Origin: an uncultured Bacilli bacterium
GTDB lineage: Bacteria; Bacillota_I; Bacilli_A; RF39; UBA660
Assembly (NCBI GenBank): GCA_944358795.1
Contig: CALVRW010000017.1
Location: forward strand, 1 to 42,042
Length of the DNA stretch: 42,042 bases
Reading direction: 5' to 3'
Shown: piece after piece, positions 31,804 through 42,042 of the stretch
Numbering within the stretch: the first letter of the stretch is position 1
Layout of the letters: every line of letters starts with the position of its first letter
Program-made: the position numbers and the translations under genes
Notes under the pieces: model-generated
What the model was told of the DNA's origin: nothing
Seen by the model: the letters and a program-made list of their open reading frames with translations, nothing else
Databases searched by the model: none

Positions 31804-33328
31804 ATTTACTGACTACAACAACACGAGCTGAGTGTTTGCTGCGTTCACCACCGTGACCATTGCTTGAATAGAAAATACCAGCGTACGTACCACTACCGTA
31901 GTAACCGCCTCGATTCATCCAAGGAACAGACGGATAAGGTACATATCCATAATCATCATACCAGTTTCTACTTGATGATATTGATACTTCTTTTATTGCA
32001 TCTCCTATTTTACTAATACTCTTATCGGTACTACTTGTACTATAATCATACAGATTATAATATTTACTTTCTGGGGTACTATCAAATCCACTGTTTAATG
32101 GATTAAAACTTCCATCTGGGTTTGCACTATTGGCCATTACATATTCCCAAGATCCTCCACTCATATCAAAAATTCCAGTAATATTTCCAGTGGTACTTTG
32201 ATTATAAACTCCATTTCCTTTACTTCCGTAGGCATTTTTACAAGTGGATGAAGTTTCTTCACTGGCACTGTCGGCTCCGCATCCTGTTATATAACTACCA
32301 TTATTATTTATCCACACTTCACTATTCATTCCATACTTACTATGTGAAAGGTATGCAACCGCTCCCCATTCACTATTCTTCATCATATGAGAATCATAAC
32401 TATTAATTCCATAATTTCCTGTTTTACTCATACTTTGGATTGTATGAGAGAACTGACTTACATTTAAACTTCTTAATGAGCCAACATTTGGTTTTATCGT
32501 TGGATTACTTTCCGTACCTGTCATTTCAAACTTTCCTACCCACATTCCTGATAGTTCATTTTCTCCAAACGTAAATGCTGGATGTGTTAACCATTCTCCA
32601 TTCGTTTTTCCAACACTTTTCTTTGCATACTTTCTTTCAAACTCGATTTTAATTTCTTGTTTCGATGCTTGCCCACCCTCAGCATTCCATAATTGATATT
32701 TATATCTTGGTACCCATACAAAATATCCTAAAATATCTGCTTCCTCTATTTTTGTTCCAGCACTCGCACTTTTATACTTGACTCTTGAATCATTTGTTAC
32801 CGATACGGCATTGGCCCATTTCTTATTATCATAATCATACCAACTACTTTTAATATCTGCTTTCATTACATTTCCATCATTATCAAAAGTAACAGGAATC
32901 ATTCCATCTTGAATTACCGGTTTTTCTATTCTACTAGCATTGGTACAATCAGTTTCTGTTTTTTTACTTTCATCTACCGTTACCGTTTCATTTTCATACT
33001 CTTTTACAACACAAAAACCATTAATCCAAGCTCTAAGTTGAGTATCCATTTCTTCATTAATATCTAAAATAAAACTTGTTGGTTTCGTTCCTTTCATTGA
33101 TAAATTACTACTTTCATCATAATAAAACGGTGGATTTTGTTCTGATGACGATGCTGCTAATTCTCCAGCTTTGATTACATTGTAGCCAGCATCTCTTGCC
33201 GCACCCCTTTTCGCATCATTAATCACATTCATGATTAACGGGGTTGCGATTAACGCGATGACTGCTAGTATCACAATAACTGCTAGTAATTCGATTAACG
33301 TAAATCCTTGCTTTGTTTTTCCTTTCAT
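31802..33328 (-). CDS. Prepilin-like protein with C-terminal FGE/C-type-lectin-like domain (508 aa)
   Basis: The leader MKGKTKQG|FTLIELLAVIVILAVIALIATPLIM is a class III prepilin signal. A pilin-like segment follows, then from about 210 a domain with YFVWVPRYKYQLW, GMWVGKFEMTG, GAVAYLSHSKYG, ITGIFDMSGGSWEYVMA and NRGGYYGSGTYAGIFYSS...HSARVVVVSK. This is the formylglycine-generating-enzyme/C-type-lectin fold as used in variable proteins of diversity-generating retroelements; the last ~40 residues correspond to the variable repeat. The final 110 bases are 49% G+C, far above the surroundings. Surface display and ligand binding are inferred. The start is placed at this ATG because a full promoter lies within the longer frame; the SD (GGAGGA) is 12 nt away. 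Confidence 0.82.
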   Translation of the reverse strand: MKGKTKQGFTLIELLAVIVILAVIALIATPLIMNVINDAKRGAARDAGYNVIKAGELAASSSEQNPPFYYDESSNLSMKGTKPTSFILDINEEMDTQLRAWINGFCVVKEYENETVTVDESKKTETDCTNASRIEKPVIQDGMIPVTFDNDGNVMKADIKSSWYDYDNKKWANAVSVTNDSRVKYKSASAGTKIEEADILGYFVWVPRYKYQLWNAEGGQASKQEIKIEFERKYAKKSVGKTNGEWLTHPAFTFGENELSGMWVGKFEMTGTESNPTIKPNVGSLRSLNVSQFSHTIQSMSKTGNYGINSYDSHMMKNSEWGAVAYLSHSKYGMNSEVWINNNGSYITGCGADSASEETSSTCKNAYGSKGNGVYNQSTTGNITGIFDMSGGSWEYVMANSANPDGSFNPLNSGFDSTPESKYYNLYDYSTSSTDKSISKIGDAIKEVSISSSRNWYDDYGYVPYPSVPWMNRGGYYGSGTYAGIFYSSNGHGGERSKHSARVVVVSK

Positions 33329-33358
33329 TCTTTTATTCACTCCTCCAATTCTATTGGT

Positions 33359-33387
33359 AGTATACCATTTTTTATTCATACTATCAA
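33359..33387 (-). promoter_or_regulatory. Promoter of the second prepilin gene
   Basis: TTGATA (33382-33387), 17-nt spacer, extended -10 TGGTATACT (TATACT at 33359-33364). The first prepilin gene carries the same TTTGGTATACTATA-type -10. Confidence 0.7.
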
Positions 33388-33436
33388 TATAAAGTTCAAC
33401 GTTCTTTTTAACATTATTTCAGTTACAAAAAGCTAA

Positions 33437-33466
33437 TAAAAAAAGAAATGATTATTTTTCATTTCT
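33437..33466 (-). terminator. Terminator of the heat-shock operon (after dnaJ)
   Basis: AGAAATGA/TCATTTCT with a 7-base loop then T7 on minus, overlapping the dnaJ stop. Confidence 0.8.
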
Positions 33467-34570
33467 CTTTACGAATTTATCAAAATTTTTAAACTCCACT
33501 GCTTCATCTAATTTTGTTTTGGCTAATTGTTCAAATAATTTCTTTTGTTCTCTTGATAATTTTTTAGGAGTAATCACATTAATTAATACATACATATCTC
33601 CAGCTCGTTTTGTATTGACATCTTTGATTCCTTTTCCTTTTAATCGATGTTTATCATTGGTATCACTACCTGCAGGAATAGTTAGTACAACGTTTCCTGT
33701 TAACGTAGGAATTTCTTTTTTACATCCAAGAGCTGCTTCTGCCATCGTAATTGGAACACGTAAATAAATATCATTTTCATCACGAATAAAATATTCATGT
33801 TCTTTTACGGTAAATTCTAAATAAACATCACCATTTGGTCCACCATTGATTCCTGATTCACCTTTTCCAGGAATACGAAGTTGATTCCCGGTATCTACTC
33901 CTGCTGGTACCTTTACACTAATTGTTTTATTTACTTTTTCTTTTCCTTTTCCATGGCAATTTGAACATGTTCTATCAAATGTATGACCAGTTCCGTTACA
34001 AGTTGGACATGTTGTTTTACTCATAAATGTTCCAAACATCGTACGTTGTTCTGTTGAAATACTTCCCGTTCCATGACATCTAGAACAAGTATGTTCCCCA
34101 TGTCCTCCTAATCCATGACATTCATGACAATCTTCCATCACATTTAATTGTAATTCTTTTTCACAACCAAACACAGCTTCTTCAAATGTTAAATTCATGT
34201 GAATAAGGCTATCATTTCCTTTTCGTGGTCGATTACTACTTCTTCCACCACCAAAGTTAAATCCAAATCCTCCTCCAAAAATATCACCAAAAATATCAGA
34301 AAAATCAAAGTCAGAGAAATCAAATCCTCCAGCTCCACCTGCTCCTCCTTGGAAGGCAGCATGACCAAATTGATCATATTGACGACGTTTATCTGGATCA
34401 CTTAATACCGCATAAGCTTCTTGTACTTCTTTAAACTTGGCTTCGGCATCCGGTTCTTTTGAAACATCTGGGTGATATTTCTTCGCTAATTTACGAAACG
34501 CACTTTTGATTTCTTTTTCATCGGCATTTTTACTAACACCTAATACCTCATAATAATCTCGTTTCTCCAT
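33452..34570 (-). CDS. dnaJ: Hsp40 co-chaperone DnaJ
   Basis: Stimulates DnaK ATPase and delivers substrates. The J domain (1-70) has YHPDVSK with the HPD triad at about residues 32-34. A Gly/Phe-rich linker (about 75-115) follows. The zinc centre has four CxxCxGxG repeats ([32 protein letters not shown], about 147-205). C-terminal substrate domains complete it. Length 372 aa, canonical. SD AAGGAGGTAAATA is the strongest in the operon. It is separated from dnaK by pepF, an unusual placement. Confidence 0.97.
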   Translation of the reverse strand: MEKRDYYEVLGVSKNADEKEIKSAFRKLAKKYHPDVSKEPDAEAKFKEVQEAYAVLSDPDKRRQYDQFGHAAFQGGAGGAGGFDFSDFDFSDIFGDIFGGGFGFNFGGGRSSNRPRKGNDSLIHMNLTFEEAVFGCEKELQLNVMEDCHECHGLGGHGEHTCSRCHGTGSISTEQRTMFGTFMSKTTCPTCNGTGHTFDRTCSNCHGKGKEKVNKTISVKVPAGVDTGNQLRIPGKGESGINGGPNGDVYLEFTVKEHEYFIRDENDIYLRVPITMAEAALGCKKEIPTLTGNVVLTIPAGSDTNDKHRLKGKGIKDVNTKRAGDMYVLINVITPKKLSREQKKLFEQLAKTKLDEAVEFKNFDKFVKRNEK

Positions 34571-34584
34571 TATTTACCTCCTTA

Positions 34585-36384
34585 CTAACTATGATAGATT
34601 CTTTTAAAATCCTCTATTGTTTGATTAAACATATCAATTGCACTTTCAATATAATCCGGTTTTGTAATATCAATTCCAACCATTTGTAAATGTTTCATTG
34701 GATGATCCTTACTACCATGTTTTAAAAATGCGATATAGTTTTCCTTTGCATTCGGTTTATTTTCTAAAATATCAGTTACAATTTTACAAGCACATGATAA
34801 TCCTGTTGCATATTTAAAGACATAAAATGGCGTATAAAAGTGTGGGATTCTTGCCCATTCATACTGAATTTGTTCATCAAGTACTACTTCATCTGCAAAG
34901 TACTTTTTATTTAATTCATAATAATCTCGAGAAATTGTATCACTAGTTAATGCGATTCCTTGTTGTTTTTTATCATGCATCATCTTTTCAAATTCTGCAA
35001 ACATTGTTTGACGATAAATTGTTCCTTTAAATAATTCCATAAGTTCGGCTAAAATTTGTAGTTTTTCACTTTTATCATTGGTATGCTCTAATAAATAATG
35101 ACTGAGTAACAATTCATTTACCGTACTTGCAATTTCAGCAACAAAGATACAATAATCACCTGTTTGATATGGATTATTTGTTCTCGCATAATAACTATGC
35201 ATTGAGTGCCCTAATTCATGTGCTAATGTCGATACATCGTTTAAACTTCCATTATAATTTAATAACACATAAGGGATGGTATCATAGCACCCACCTGAGT
35301 AAGCACCACTACGTTTTCCCTTATTTGGATAAATATCAATCCAACGTTCTGTAAAAGCACGATGAAGTGTTTTCTGATATTCTTCTCCAAAAATAGAAAG
35401 GGCATCTTCAACCATTGTTTGTGCTTCTTTAAAAGAATATGTTTTATCACTACCCTTCACAATATCAACATAGATATCATATAAATGCATCTCATCTAAT
35501 CCTAATACTTCTTTTTTTAACTGAAAATATTTTTTTATCACATCCATTTTATCCGTTACGGTATCAATTAATGTTTGATAAATATCTTCGGTTAATTCGT
35601 CACGGAATAAAAAAGATTGTAAACTAGAACTGTAATTGTGAGTTTCAGCATATGCCTTTGCTTTTTCAATATTACCAACAAAGGTAGAAGCAATCGTATT
35701 TTTAAATTGTTCATAACCAGCGAATAATTTTTCAAATGCTATTTTACGAACTTCACGATTTTTAGAACGAATAAAAATACTATAATTTCCTTCAGTAAGC
35801 TCTACTTCTTCTCCATCTTCACTTTTCATTGTCCCAAGATTCATATCACTATTTGTTAAAACGTCAAAGACGTTATCAATCGTATTTAATGCTCCTGCAT
35901 AAGTTGCAAGTAACTTTTCTTTTTCTTCACTTAAAGTATGTGGTTGATAACGATAGACTTCTTGTAAACTAAGTTCAAATTCTTTTAGTTCTGGTTTTTC
36001 TTGATACCATGATTCTATTTTGGAATATGGATATTTTAAAAGAGTTGGTGTAATATAAACACTCTTTTTAATAATTTCTTGATAAAGGGATTCGATATTT
36101 GAATTCATTTCTAAATAAGTTGTATTTCCTTTATCTTGATCACTTTTCATACTTGCATAGACATAAAGTTTTTCTAATTTACGAGAGATTTTCTCATCAA
36201 ATTTTAATAATGCATATAACTGTTCGGCATTTTCCATCATTGTTTCTTTATATTGATCATAAGCTGGATACTCTTGTTTCAATGTTTCTAGCTCGTTATA
36301 CCATGCTTCATCTGATGGATAAATCTTTGTTAAATCCCATGTATTTGATACTGCAATTTCATCTCTTAATTTTAATTTTTCCAT
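34585..36384 (-). CDS. pepF: Oligoendopeptidase F (M3B metallopeptidase)
   Basis: Zinc peptidase degrading oligopeptides in the cytoplasm. The catalytic HELGH lies in STLAHELGHSMHSYYART (about residues 388-405), with downstream Glu in AEIASTVNELLLSHYLL as third ligand. Length 599 aa, normal. It is embedded in the heat-shock operon between dnaK and dnaJ (dnaJ starts 14 nt after its stop), so it is probably HrcA/CIRCE-controlled and may clear peptides produced under stress (inference). SD ATAGGAGAAACAT. No internal promoter was seen, but a stable hairpin separates it from dnaK. Confidence 0.93.
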   Translation of the reverse strand: MEKLKLRDEIAVSNTWDLTKIYPSDEAWYNELETLKQEYPAYDQYKETMMENAEQLYALLKFDEKISRKLEKLYVYASMKSDQDKGNTTYLEMNSNIESLYQEIIKKSVYITPTLLKYPYSKIESWYQEKPELKEFELSLQEVYRYQPHTLSEEKEKLLATYAGALNTIDNVFDVLTNSDMNLGTMKSEDGEEVELTEGNYSIFIRSKNREVRKIAFEKLFAGYEQFKNTIASTFVGNIEKAKAYAETHNYSSSLQSFLFRDELTEDIYQTLIDTVTDKMDVIKKYFQLKKEVLGLDEMHLYDIYVDIVKGSDKTYSFKEAQTMVEDALSIFGEEYQKTLHRAFTERWIDIYPNKGKRSGAYSGGCYDTIPYVLLNYNGSLNDVSTLAHELGHSMHSYYARTNNPYQTGDYCIFVAEIASTVNELLLSHYLLEHTNDKSEKLQILAELMELFKGTIYRQTMFAEFEKMMHDKKQQGIALTSDTISRDYYELNKKYFADEVVLDEQIQYEWARIPHFYTPFYVFKYATGLSCACKIVTDILENKPNAKENYIAFLKHGSKDHPMKHLQMVGIDITKPDYIESAIDMFNQTIEDFKRIYHS

Positions 36385-36408
36385 ATGTTTCTCCTATAGA
36401 TACACGAC

Positions 36409-36435
36409 AAAGTTCTAGAGATATCCTAGAACTTT
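36409..36435. other. Intergenic hairpin between dnaK and pepF
   Basis: A perfect 10-bp stem AAAGTTCTAG/CTAGAACTTT with a 7-base loop and no U-tract, just after the dnaK stop. More likely an RNA-processing or stability element (or weak attenuator) than a terminator. Confidence 0.6.
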
Positions 36436-36447
36436 ACCGTCTGACTT

Positions 36448-39070
<2,623 letters not shown>

Positions 39071-39071
<1 letters not shown>

Positions 39072-40066
39072 CAATCATCACCTTCCAAATGTTCTTTAAT
39101 ATATTCTAATAGAGCGATTACTCGTCCATACTCCATTCGTTTTGGACCAACTAAAGCAATCGTACCTTCTTCTCCATTAACAGAATATTTTGTTTTAATG
39201 ATACTTACATCATCATCAAATTCTGTTTCACTACCAATATAGATGTGAACACCACTATCATCTTCTTTGATATTTCTAACCATATTTTTATCATCAAATT
39301 TACTAATAATCTCACGAATTTTGTCAGCATCATTAAATTCTGGTTGCATTAAAATATTACTTGCATGACTAACTTTTACTTCTTCTTGTCTTGCAATATC
39401 GTGAAATGCATGATAAAAGGCATTGTATAAAAGTTCATGTTGTTTTACAACTTGATTGATGACTGGTTTTACTTCATATTCTAGTTTTTCACTTACCTCA
39501 TCAATTGGTGTACCAACGATTAATTTATTAATTAAATCAACTGTCTTTTTTAATTCATCTTGATTTACGGCAGCTCCCAAATGAATATTTTTATGTTCTA
39601 CATGTCCTTTATCTGTAATGACAATCGCAATCATATTTTGTTCATCAAGTTGTTCTACCATAACTCTTGTAACACGATTTTCTTTGGATGCACTTCCTAA
39701 TGTAATAGTTGTACAATTGGTAATTTCTGCTACAAGTTGCATCGATAATTTAATCGTATCAGAAATAGCCAATGAATTATTCTTGAAAATCGTTTGTAGT
39801 TTCAACATATCTTCTCCCGTAAGTTCACTCGGTTTCATAATGTAGTCAACATAATAACGATATCCCATTTCACTAGGAACACGCCCTGAAGAAGTATGTG
39901 TTTTTTCAAGCAAACCTAACTCTTCTAATAATCCCATCTCATTTCTGATGGTCGCACTAGAACAATTCATTAAATCACATAACGATTTAGAACTAACTGG
40001 TCTTGCTGTTTTAATATAATCTTCTACAATCAGTTTTAATAGATTTGTCTGTCTTTCATTAATCAC
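39071..40066 (-). CDS. hrcA: Heat-inducible transcription repressor HrcA
   Basis: Repressor of class I heat-shock genes, binding CIRCE and requiring GroEL for activity. The N-terminal winged helix is MINERQTNLLKLIVEDYIKTARPVSSKSLCD, with NCSSATIRNEMGLLEELGLLEKTHTSSGRVPSEMGYRYYVD. The GAF-like core and dimer domain follow. Length 331 aa, normal. It starts with GTG after AGAGGTGATTCT. The ATG nearby is out of frame. First gene of hrcA-grpE-dnaK-pepF-dnaJ. Autoregulated through two CIRCE sites upstream. Confidence 0.96.
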
Positions 40067-40078
40067 AGAATCACCTCT

Positions 40079-40105
40079 TTAGCACTCTTAGGTTCCAAAT
40101 GCTAT
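40079..40105 (-). promoter_or_regulatory. CIRCE element, start-proximal
   Basis: TTAGCACTC-N9-AAATGCTAT on plus. The half nearer hrcA is a perfect CIRCE half-site; the inner half is degenerate (6 of 9). Confidence 0.8.
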
Positions 40106-40109
40106 TTAC

Positions 40110-40138
40110 ATTATACTAGTATATGTTAGCATTGTCAA
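40110..40138 (-). promoter_or_regulatory. hrcA operon sigmaA promoter
   Basis: TTGACA (40133-40138), 17-nt spacer, TATAAT (40110-40115), both perfect. It lies between the two CIRCE elements; the -35 overlaps the distal one. Confidence 0.9.
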
Positions 40139-40152
40139 TATATGAGTGCTAA
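40126..40152 (-). promoter_or_regulatory. CIRCE element, distal
   Basis: TTAGCATTG-N9-GAGTGCTAA on plus. The outer half is perfect, the inner half degenerate. Confidence 0.8.
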
Positions 40153-40258
40153 AAAATAAAAATTTATTATTTTTCTATTTTAAGAACACACAGTAACATT
40201 CCCTATTATTGTTATTTTAAATATTTACAAACCAGTCGTGGAGAAAATCGAGCACTAT

Positions 40259-40292
40259 ATTATAAGAAAAAAGAAGCATTAATTTGCTTCTT
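40259..40292 (-). terminator. Terminator of the MerR-regulator gene
   Basis: AAGAAGCA/TGCTTCTT with a 6-base loop then T-run on minus, followed closely by TTATAATA (TATAAT at 40259-40264). The ~110 bases up to the distal CIRCE hold nothing recognisable. Confidence 0.75.
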
Positions 40293-41289
40293 TTTCAAAT
40301 ACATAATAAGATGGTATTCTTTTACCAAAAATATAATCTCCATTTTTCCATCCGACAATTAAATATGTTTTTCCATTTGCATGAAGATATTCATATTTTG
40401 CTAACGTACCACGAGAACAAAATGGTGTGAAAAATCCTCTTGTATAATGAAAGTCATTGTTTCCTTGTCTTGTAATCATAATTCCTGTTCCATCTAATGA
40501 AACCATAATTTTCTTTAACCATAAATCAGTTTTATGATAACGTTTTCCAGGTATAAATTGATCTTTTGTAGTAACAAGATCAACAACATTCCAAATACCA
40601 GAAATTTCAGGATCTTCTACAAATGGTACATCTGTATTATCTTGTAATACAATATCAGCAATTTCATACTCTTTATGATCAACATTTTCAAACACTGCAA
40701 CTTTATTTACTTCTCCTGAAATAGGATCTTGTAAAAAGACATATAAAGTTCCATCTTTTACTTCATATTCGTTTTCAACATCATTGATATAAAGATATCC
40801 CTTAGTCCAACTAAAAACCCAGTAGCTCTGTCCTTCAGGTAAAAAGTATAATTCTTGGATATTAAAATCATCATCGACGAAATTTCTTTGTTCGGCATCA
40901 CTTTGGTGTTTTGCTACACCAAGTAATTTCCATTTTCCAATTACTTGGTTATCATTAATAAATTTTTTCATTTTTGATATACTCCCCTCTCTTTTTGAAA
41001 AGGTTTCCAAAATATGAATTTTATTTTTCATTCTTTCTATTTCTTTACTATATTCTGTTACTTTTTGTTCTAATTTACTAGGTTCATACTCTCTAATTTC
41101 TTCTAAAGAGAAACCTAAACTTTTTAAATTTAAAACAACAGTCATTTCTTCGATATTCTTCTCATTATAATAACGGTACCCAGAATAAACATCGACAAAA
41201 CAAGGTTTTAATAATCCCTTCTGTTCATAAAAACGTACTGTCTTAATTGATACATCAAACATTTTAGCAAAGTCTCCTATTTTTATCAT
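40279..41289 (-). CDS. MerR-family regulator with double lipocalin-like C-terminus (336 aa)
   Basis: The N-terminal winged helix MIKIGDFAKMFDVSIKTVRFYEQKGLLKP...GYRYYNEKN and a coiled-coil dimerisation helix (about 75-105) are MerR-type. The C-terminal ~220 residues hold two related beta-rich units, each beginning with a [VS]xGxW motif (VIGKWKLLGV and ISGIWNVVDL) and containing W[TK]xGxxx (FSWTKGYLYI, VGWKNGDYIFGKRIPSYYVF). They look like lipocalin-type ligand-binding domains. The inducer is unknown. The start is ATG MIKIGDF with SD GGAAAGGAG; an in-frame GTG eight codons upstream abuts the -10 box. It is preceded by a MerR-type promoter with a 19-nt spacer, so it probably controls itself. 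Confidence 0.82.
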   Translation of the reverse strand: MIKIGDFAKMFDVSIKTVRFYEQKGLLKPCFVDVYSGYRYYNEKNIEEMTVVLNLKSLGFSLEEIREYEPSKLEQKVTEYSKEIERMKNKIHILETFSKREGSISKMKKFINDNQVIGKWKLLGVAKHQSDAEQRNFVDDDFNIQELYFLPEGQSYWVFSWTKGYLYINDVENEYEVKDGTLYVFLQDPISGEVNKVAVFENVDHKEYEIADIVLQDNTDVPFVEDPEISGIWNVVDLVTTKDQFIPGKRYHKTDLWLKKIMVSLDGTGIMITRQGNNDFHYTRGFFTPFCSRGTLAKYEYLHANGKTYLIVGWKNGDYIFGKRIPSYYVFEKEAN

Positions 41290-41311
41290 ATTTTTTCTCC
41301 TTTCCGATTTC

Positions 41312-41342
41312 ACTATACATCTAACCTTAAGGGGAGAGTCAA
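41312..41342 (-). promoter_or_regulatory. MerR-type promoter/operator
   Basis: TTGACT (41337-41342), 19-nt spacer, TATAGT (41312-41317). The spacer holds the inverted repeat TCTnnCCTT-AAGGnnAGA. A long spacer with a central dyad is the hallmark of MerR-activated promoters. Confidence 0.82.
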
Positions 41343-41355
41343 TAGAGTCAATATT

Positions 41356-41400
41356 ATTATATCAAAAAAAGAAACAATGTGTGGCTTTTGTTTCTTTTTT
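41356..41400 (-). promoter_or_regulatory. Terminator fused to TGATATAAT element
   Basis: 13-bp stem (41365-41377 with 41388-41400) ends the hypothetical gene. Its U-tract runs into TGATATAAT (TATAAT at 41356-41361), a second possible promoter for the MerR gene. Confidence 0.65.
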
Positions 41401-41401
41401 A

Positions 41402-41863
41402 TTATCTAGTATACTGATAATTATTTTCTATTTTTCGTTCATATTTAAATACTTGCATTAAATCTTTTTCATCATCATCATTGATTCTAATTAAACGTGC
41501 CAAAGTATCAAATTGTGCATCCGTTACCTTATAACCACAAATGCTTGGATCTGGCACTTCAATTTCTACACGTCTCGTAGTATGTTCCATATTCACATAT
41601 CCAAAACAGTGAATCAAGATATCTTTATATCCTAGATGAATGGATGCATATTTTGGATTGAGTTGTTGTACACTTTCATATGCCTTTTTTATATCTTTGT
41701 CTAATTTCACTAATCCGTAAATTTCAGCGAATTCATCATGTACCGCATCCATATTTCCGCGTTCTGTTACTTTTAAGAATTCTCCATCTGGACTAACAAA
41801 TCCATCCCATCCCTTTACTTGATTTAAAGATTCTCCTTTATAACCTAAAACACAAATTCCCAT
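41402..41863 (-). CDS. Hypothetical cytoplasmic protein (153 aa)
   Basis: Not recognised. No signal peptide or membrane segment; acidic, mixed alpha/beta. Visible segments are MGICVLGYKGESLNQVKGWDGFVSPDGEFLKV at the N-terminus, IHLGYKDILIHCFGYVNM and VTDAQFDTLARLIRINDDD. Length is plausible for a small folded enzyme or adaptor. SD AAAGGGGAATGAA is good. Its sigmaA promoter abuts the 3' end of a group II intron. It is separated from the MerR gene by a strong terminator, so a functional link is only positional. Confidence 0.75.
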   Translation of the reverse strand: MGICVLGYKGESLNQVKGWDGFVSPDGEFLKVTERGNMDAVHDEFAEIYGLVKLDKDIKKAYESVQQLNPKYASIHLGYKDILIHCFGYVNMEHTTRRVEIEVPDPSICGYKVTDAQFDTLARLIRINDDDEKDLMQVFKYERKIENNYQYTR

Positions 41864-41888
41864 TTCATTCCCCTTTCACAACGTTGTT

Positions 41889-41917
41889 ATTTTACGGAAT
41901 TTCTTAATGATTGTCAA
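41889..41917 (-). promoter_or_regulatory. Promoter of the hypothetical gene, at the intron junction
   Basis: TTGACA (41912-41917), 17-nt spacer, TAAAAT (41889-41894). If the intron ends at its usual AT, the first T of TTGACA is the last intron base. Confidence 0.75.
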
Positions 41918-42042
41918 TCGAGTAGAGAAAAATAATTAAAAGTTTTAATTATTTTGTCCCTCTCACACCACCGTACGTACGGTTCGCGTATACGGCGGTT
42001 CAATTTATATTACAGTATGTACTTTTTGATAATAGTCTAGTG
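41917..42042 (-). mobile_element. Group II intron, 3' end (continues beyond the window)
   Basis: Domain V (41967-42000) is a 34-nt hairpin with 10-bp lower stem ACCGCCGTAT/GTACGGTGGT, AC bulge and ACG/CGT upper stem. Domain VI follows with AAAATAATTAAAA paired to TTTTAATTATTTT and ends CTCTACTCGAT. The ending resembles the 12.5-kb intron, but domain V is of a different (CGC-triad) type, so this is a separate element. The 5' part and any maturase lie outside the window. Confidence 0.85.

Overview
The window (about one third G+C, low-GC codon use, SD sites of the AGGAGG/AGGTGAT type, TGA used as a normal stop) looks like chromosomal DNA of a Gram-positive Bacillota of the class Bacilli with a cell wall. 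A gut-associated, non-model lineage is likely (inference). Nearly all genes lie on the minus strand; only the sortase, DUF368 and DUF1846 genes are on plus. No tRNA, rRNA or CRISPR array was seen.

Layout on plus coordinates, left to right. (1) 1-2.6 kb: two paralogous 28-residue-repeat solenoid proteins with matching promoters. (2) 2.7-6.7 kb: rhomboid protease, rluD, lspA, miaB. (3) 6.7-9.8 kb: a very large prepilin-like protein with three 79-residue repeats and a small membrane protein. (4) 9.9-12.5 kb: an RNase J2-like protein with a degenerate active site and a DHH/DHHA2 phosphoesterase. (5) 12.49-14.40 kb: a complete group II intron with its reverse transcriptase, inserted inside the ribosome-binding site of the DHH gene. 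(6) 14.4-26.1 kb: tig, greA and a block whose order matches Bacillus subtilis yrrI-alaS-(small gene)-yrrK-yrzB-yrrL-yrrM-yrrN-yrrO-greA. It carries the tRNA mo5U34 pathway (trhP1, trhP2, trmR), mltG, ruvX and a short alanyl-tRNA synthetase. (7) 26.2-28.3 kb: a class B-like sortase convergent with a probable substrate ending in an NPDTFD sorting signal. (8) 28.4-31.8 kb: DUF368 (PopT-type) transporter, small GNAT, frr, DUF1846. (9) 31.8-33.4 kb: a second prepilin-like protein whose C-terminus resembles the variable lectin domain of diversity-generating retroelement targets. (10) 33.4-40.2 kb: the class I heat-shock operon hrcA-grpE-dnaK-pepF-dnaJ, with an oligoendopeptidase F gene between dnaK and dnaJ and two half-degenerate CIRCE operators around the promoter. 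(11) 40.2-42.0 kb: a MerR regulator, a hypothetical gene, and the 3' end of a second group II intron cut by the window edge.

The strongest novelty is GrpE. Its N-terminus carries 25 cysteines in about 76 residues as CxC-x3-CxC repeats, a metallothionein-like extension on a Hsp70 exchange factor. Also notable: a group II intron that must be spliced to rebuild a Shine-Dalgarno sequence, a second intron abutting a -35 box, terminator U-tracts fused directly to TGATATAAT promoter elements, and several enzymes with altered catalytic residues (RNase J, sortase, DHH protein).

Many starts were moved downstream of the longest possible reading frame because the upstream start lies inside a Shine-Dalgarno sequence or a -10 box. 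Each case is noted in its entry.
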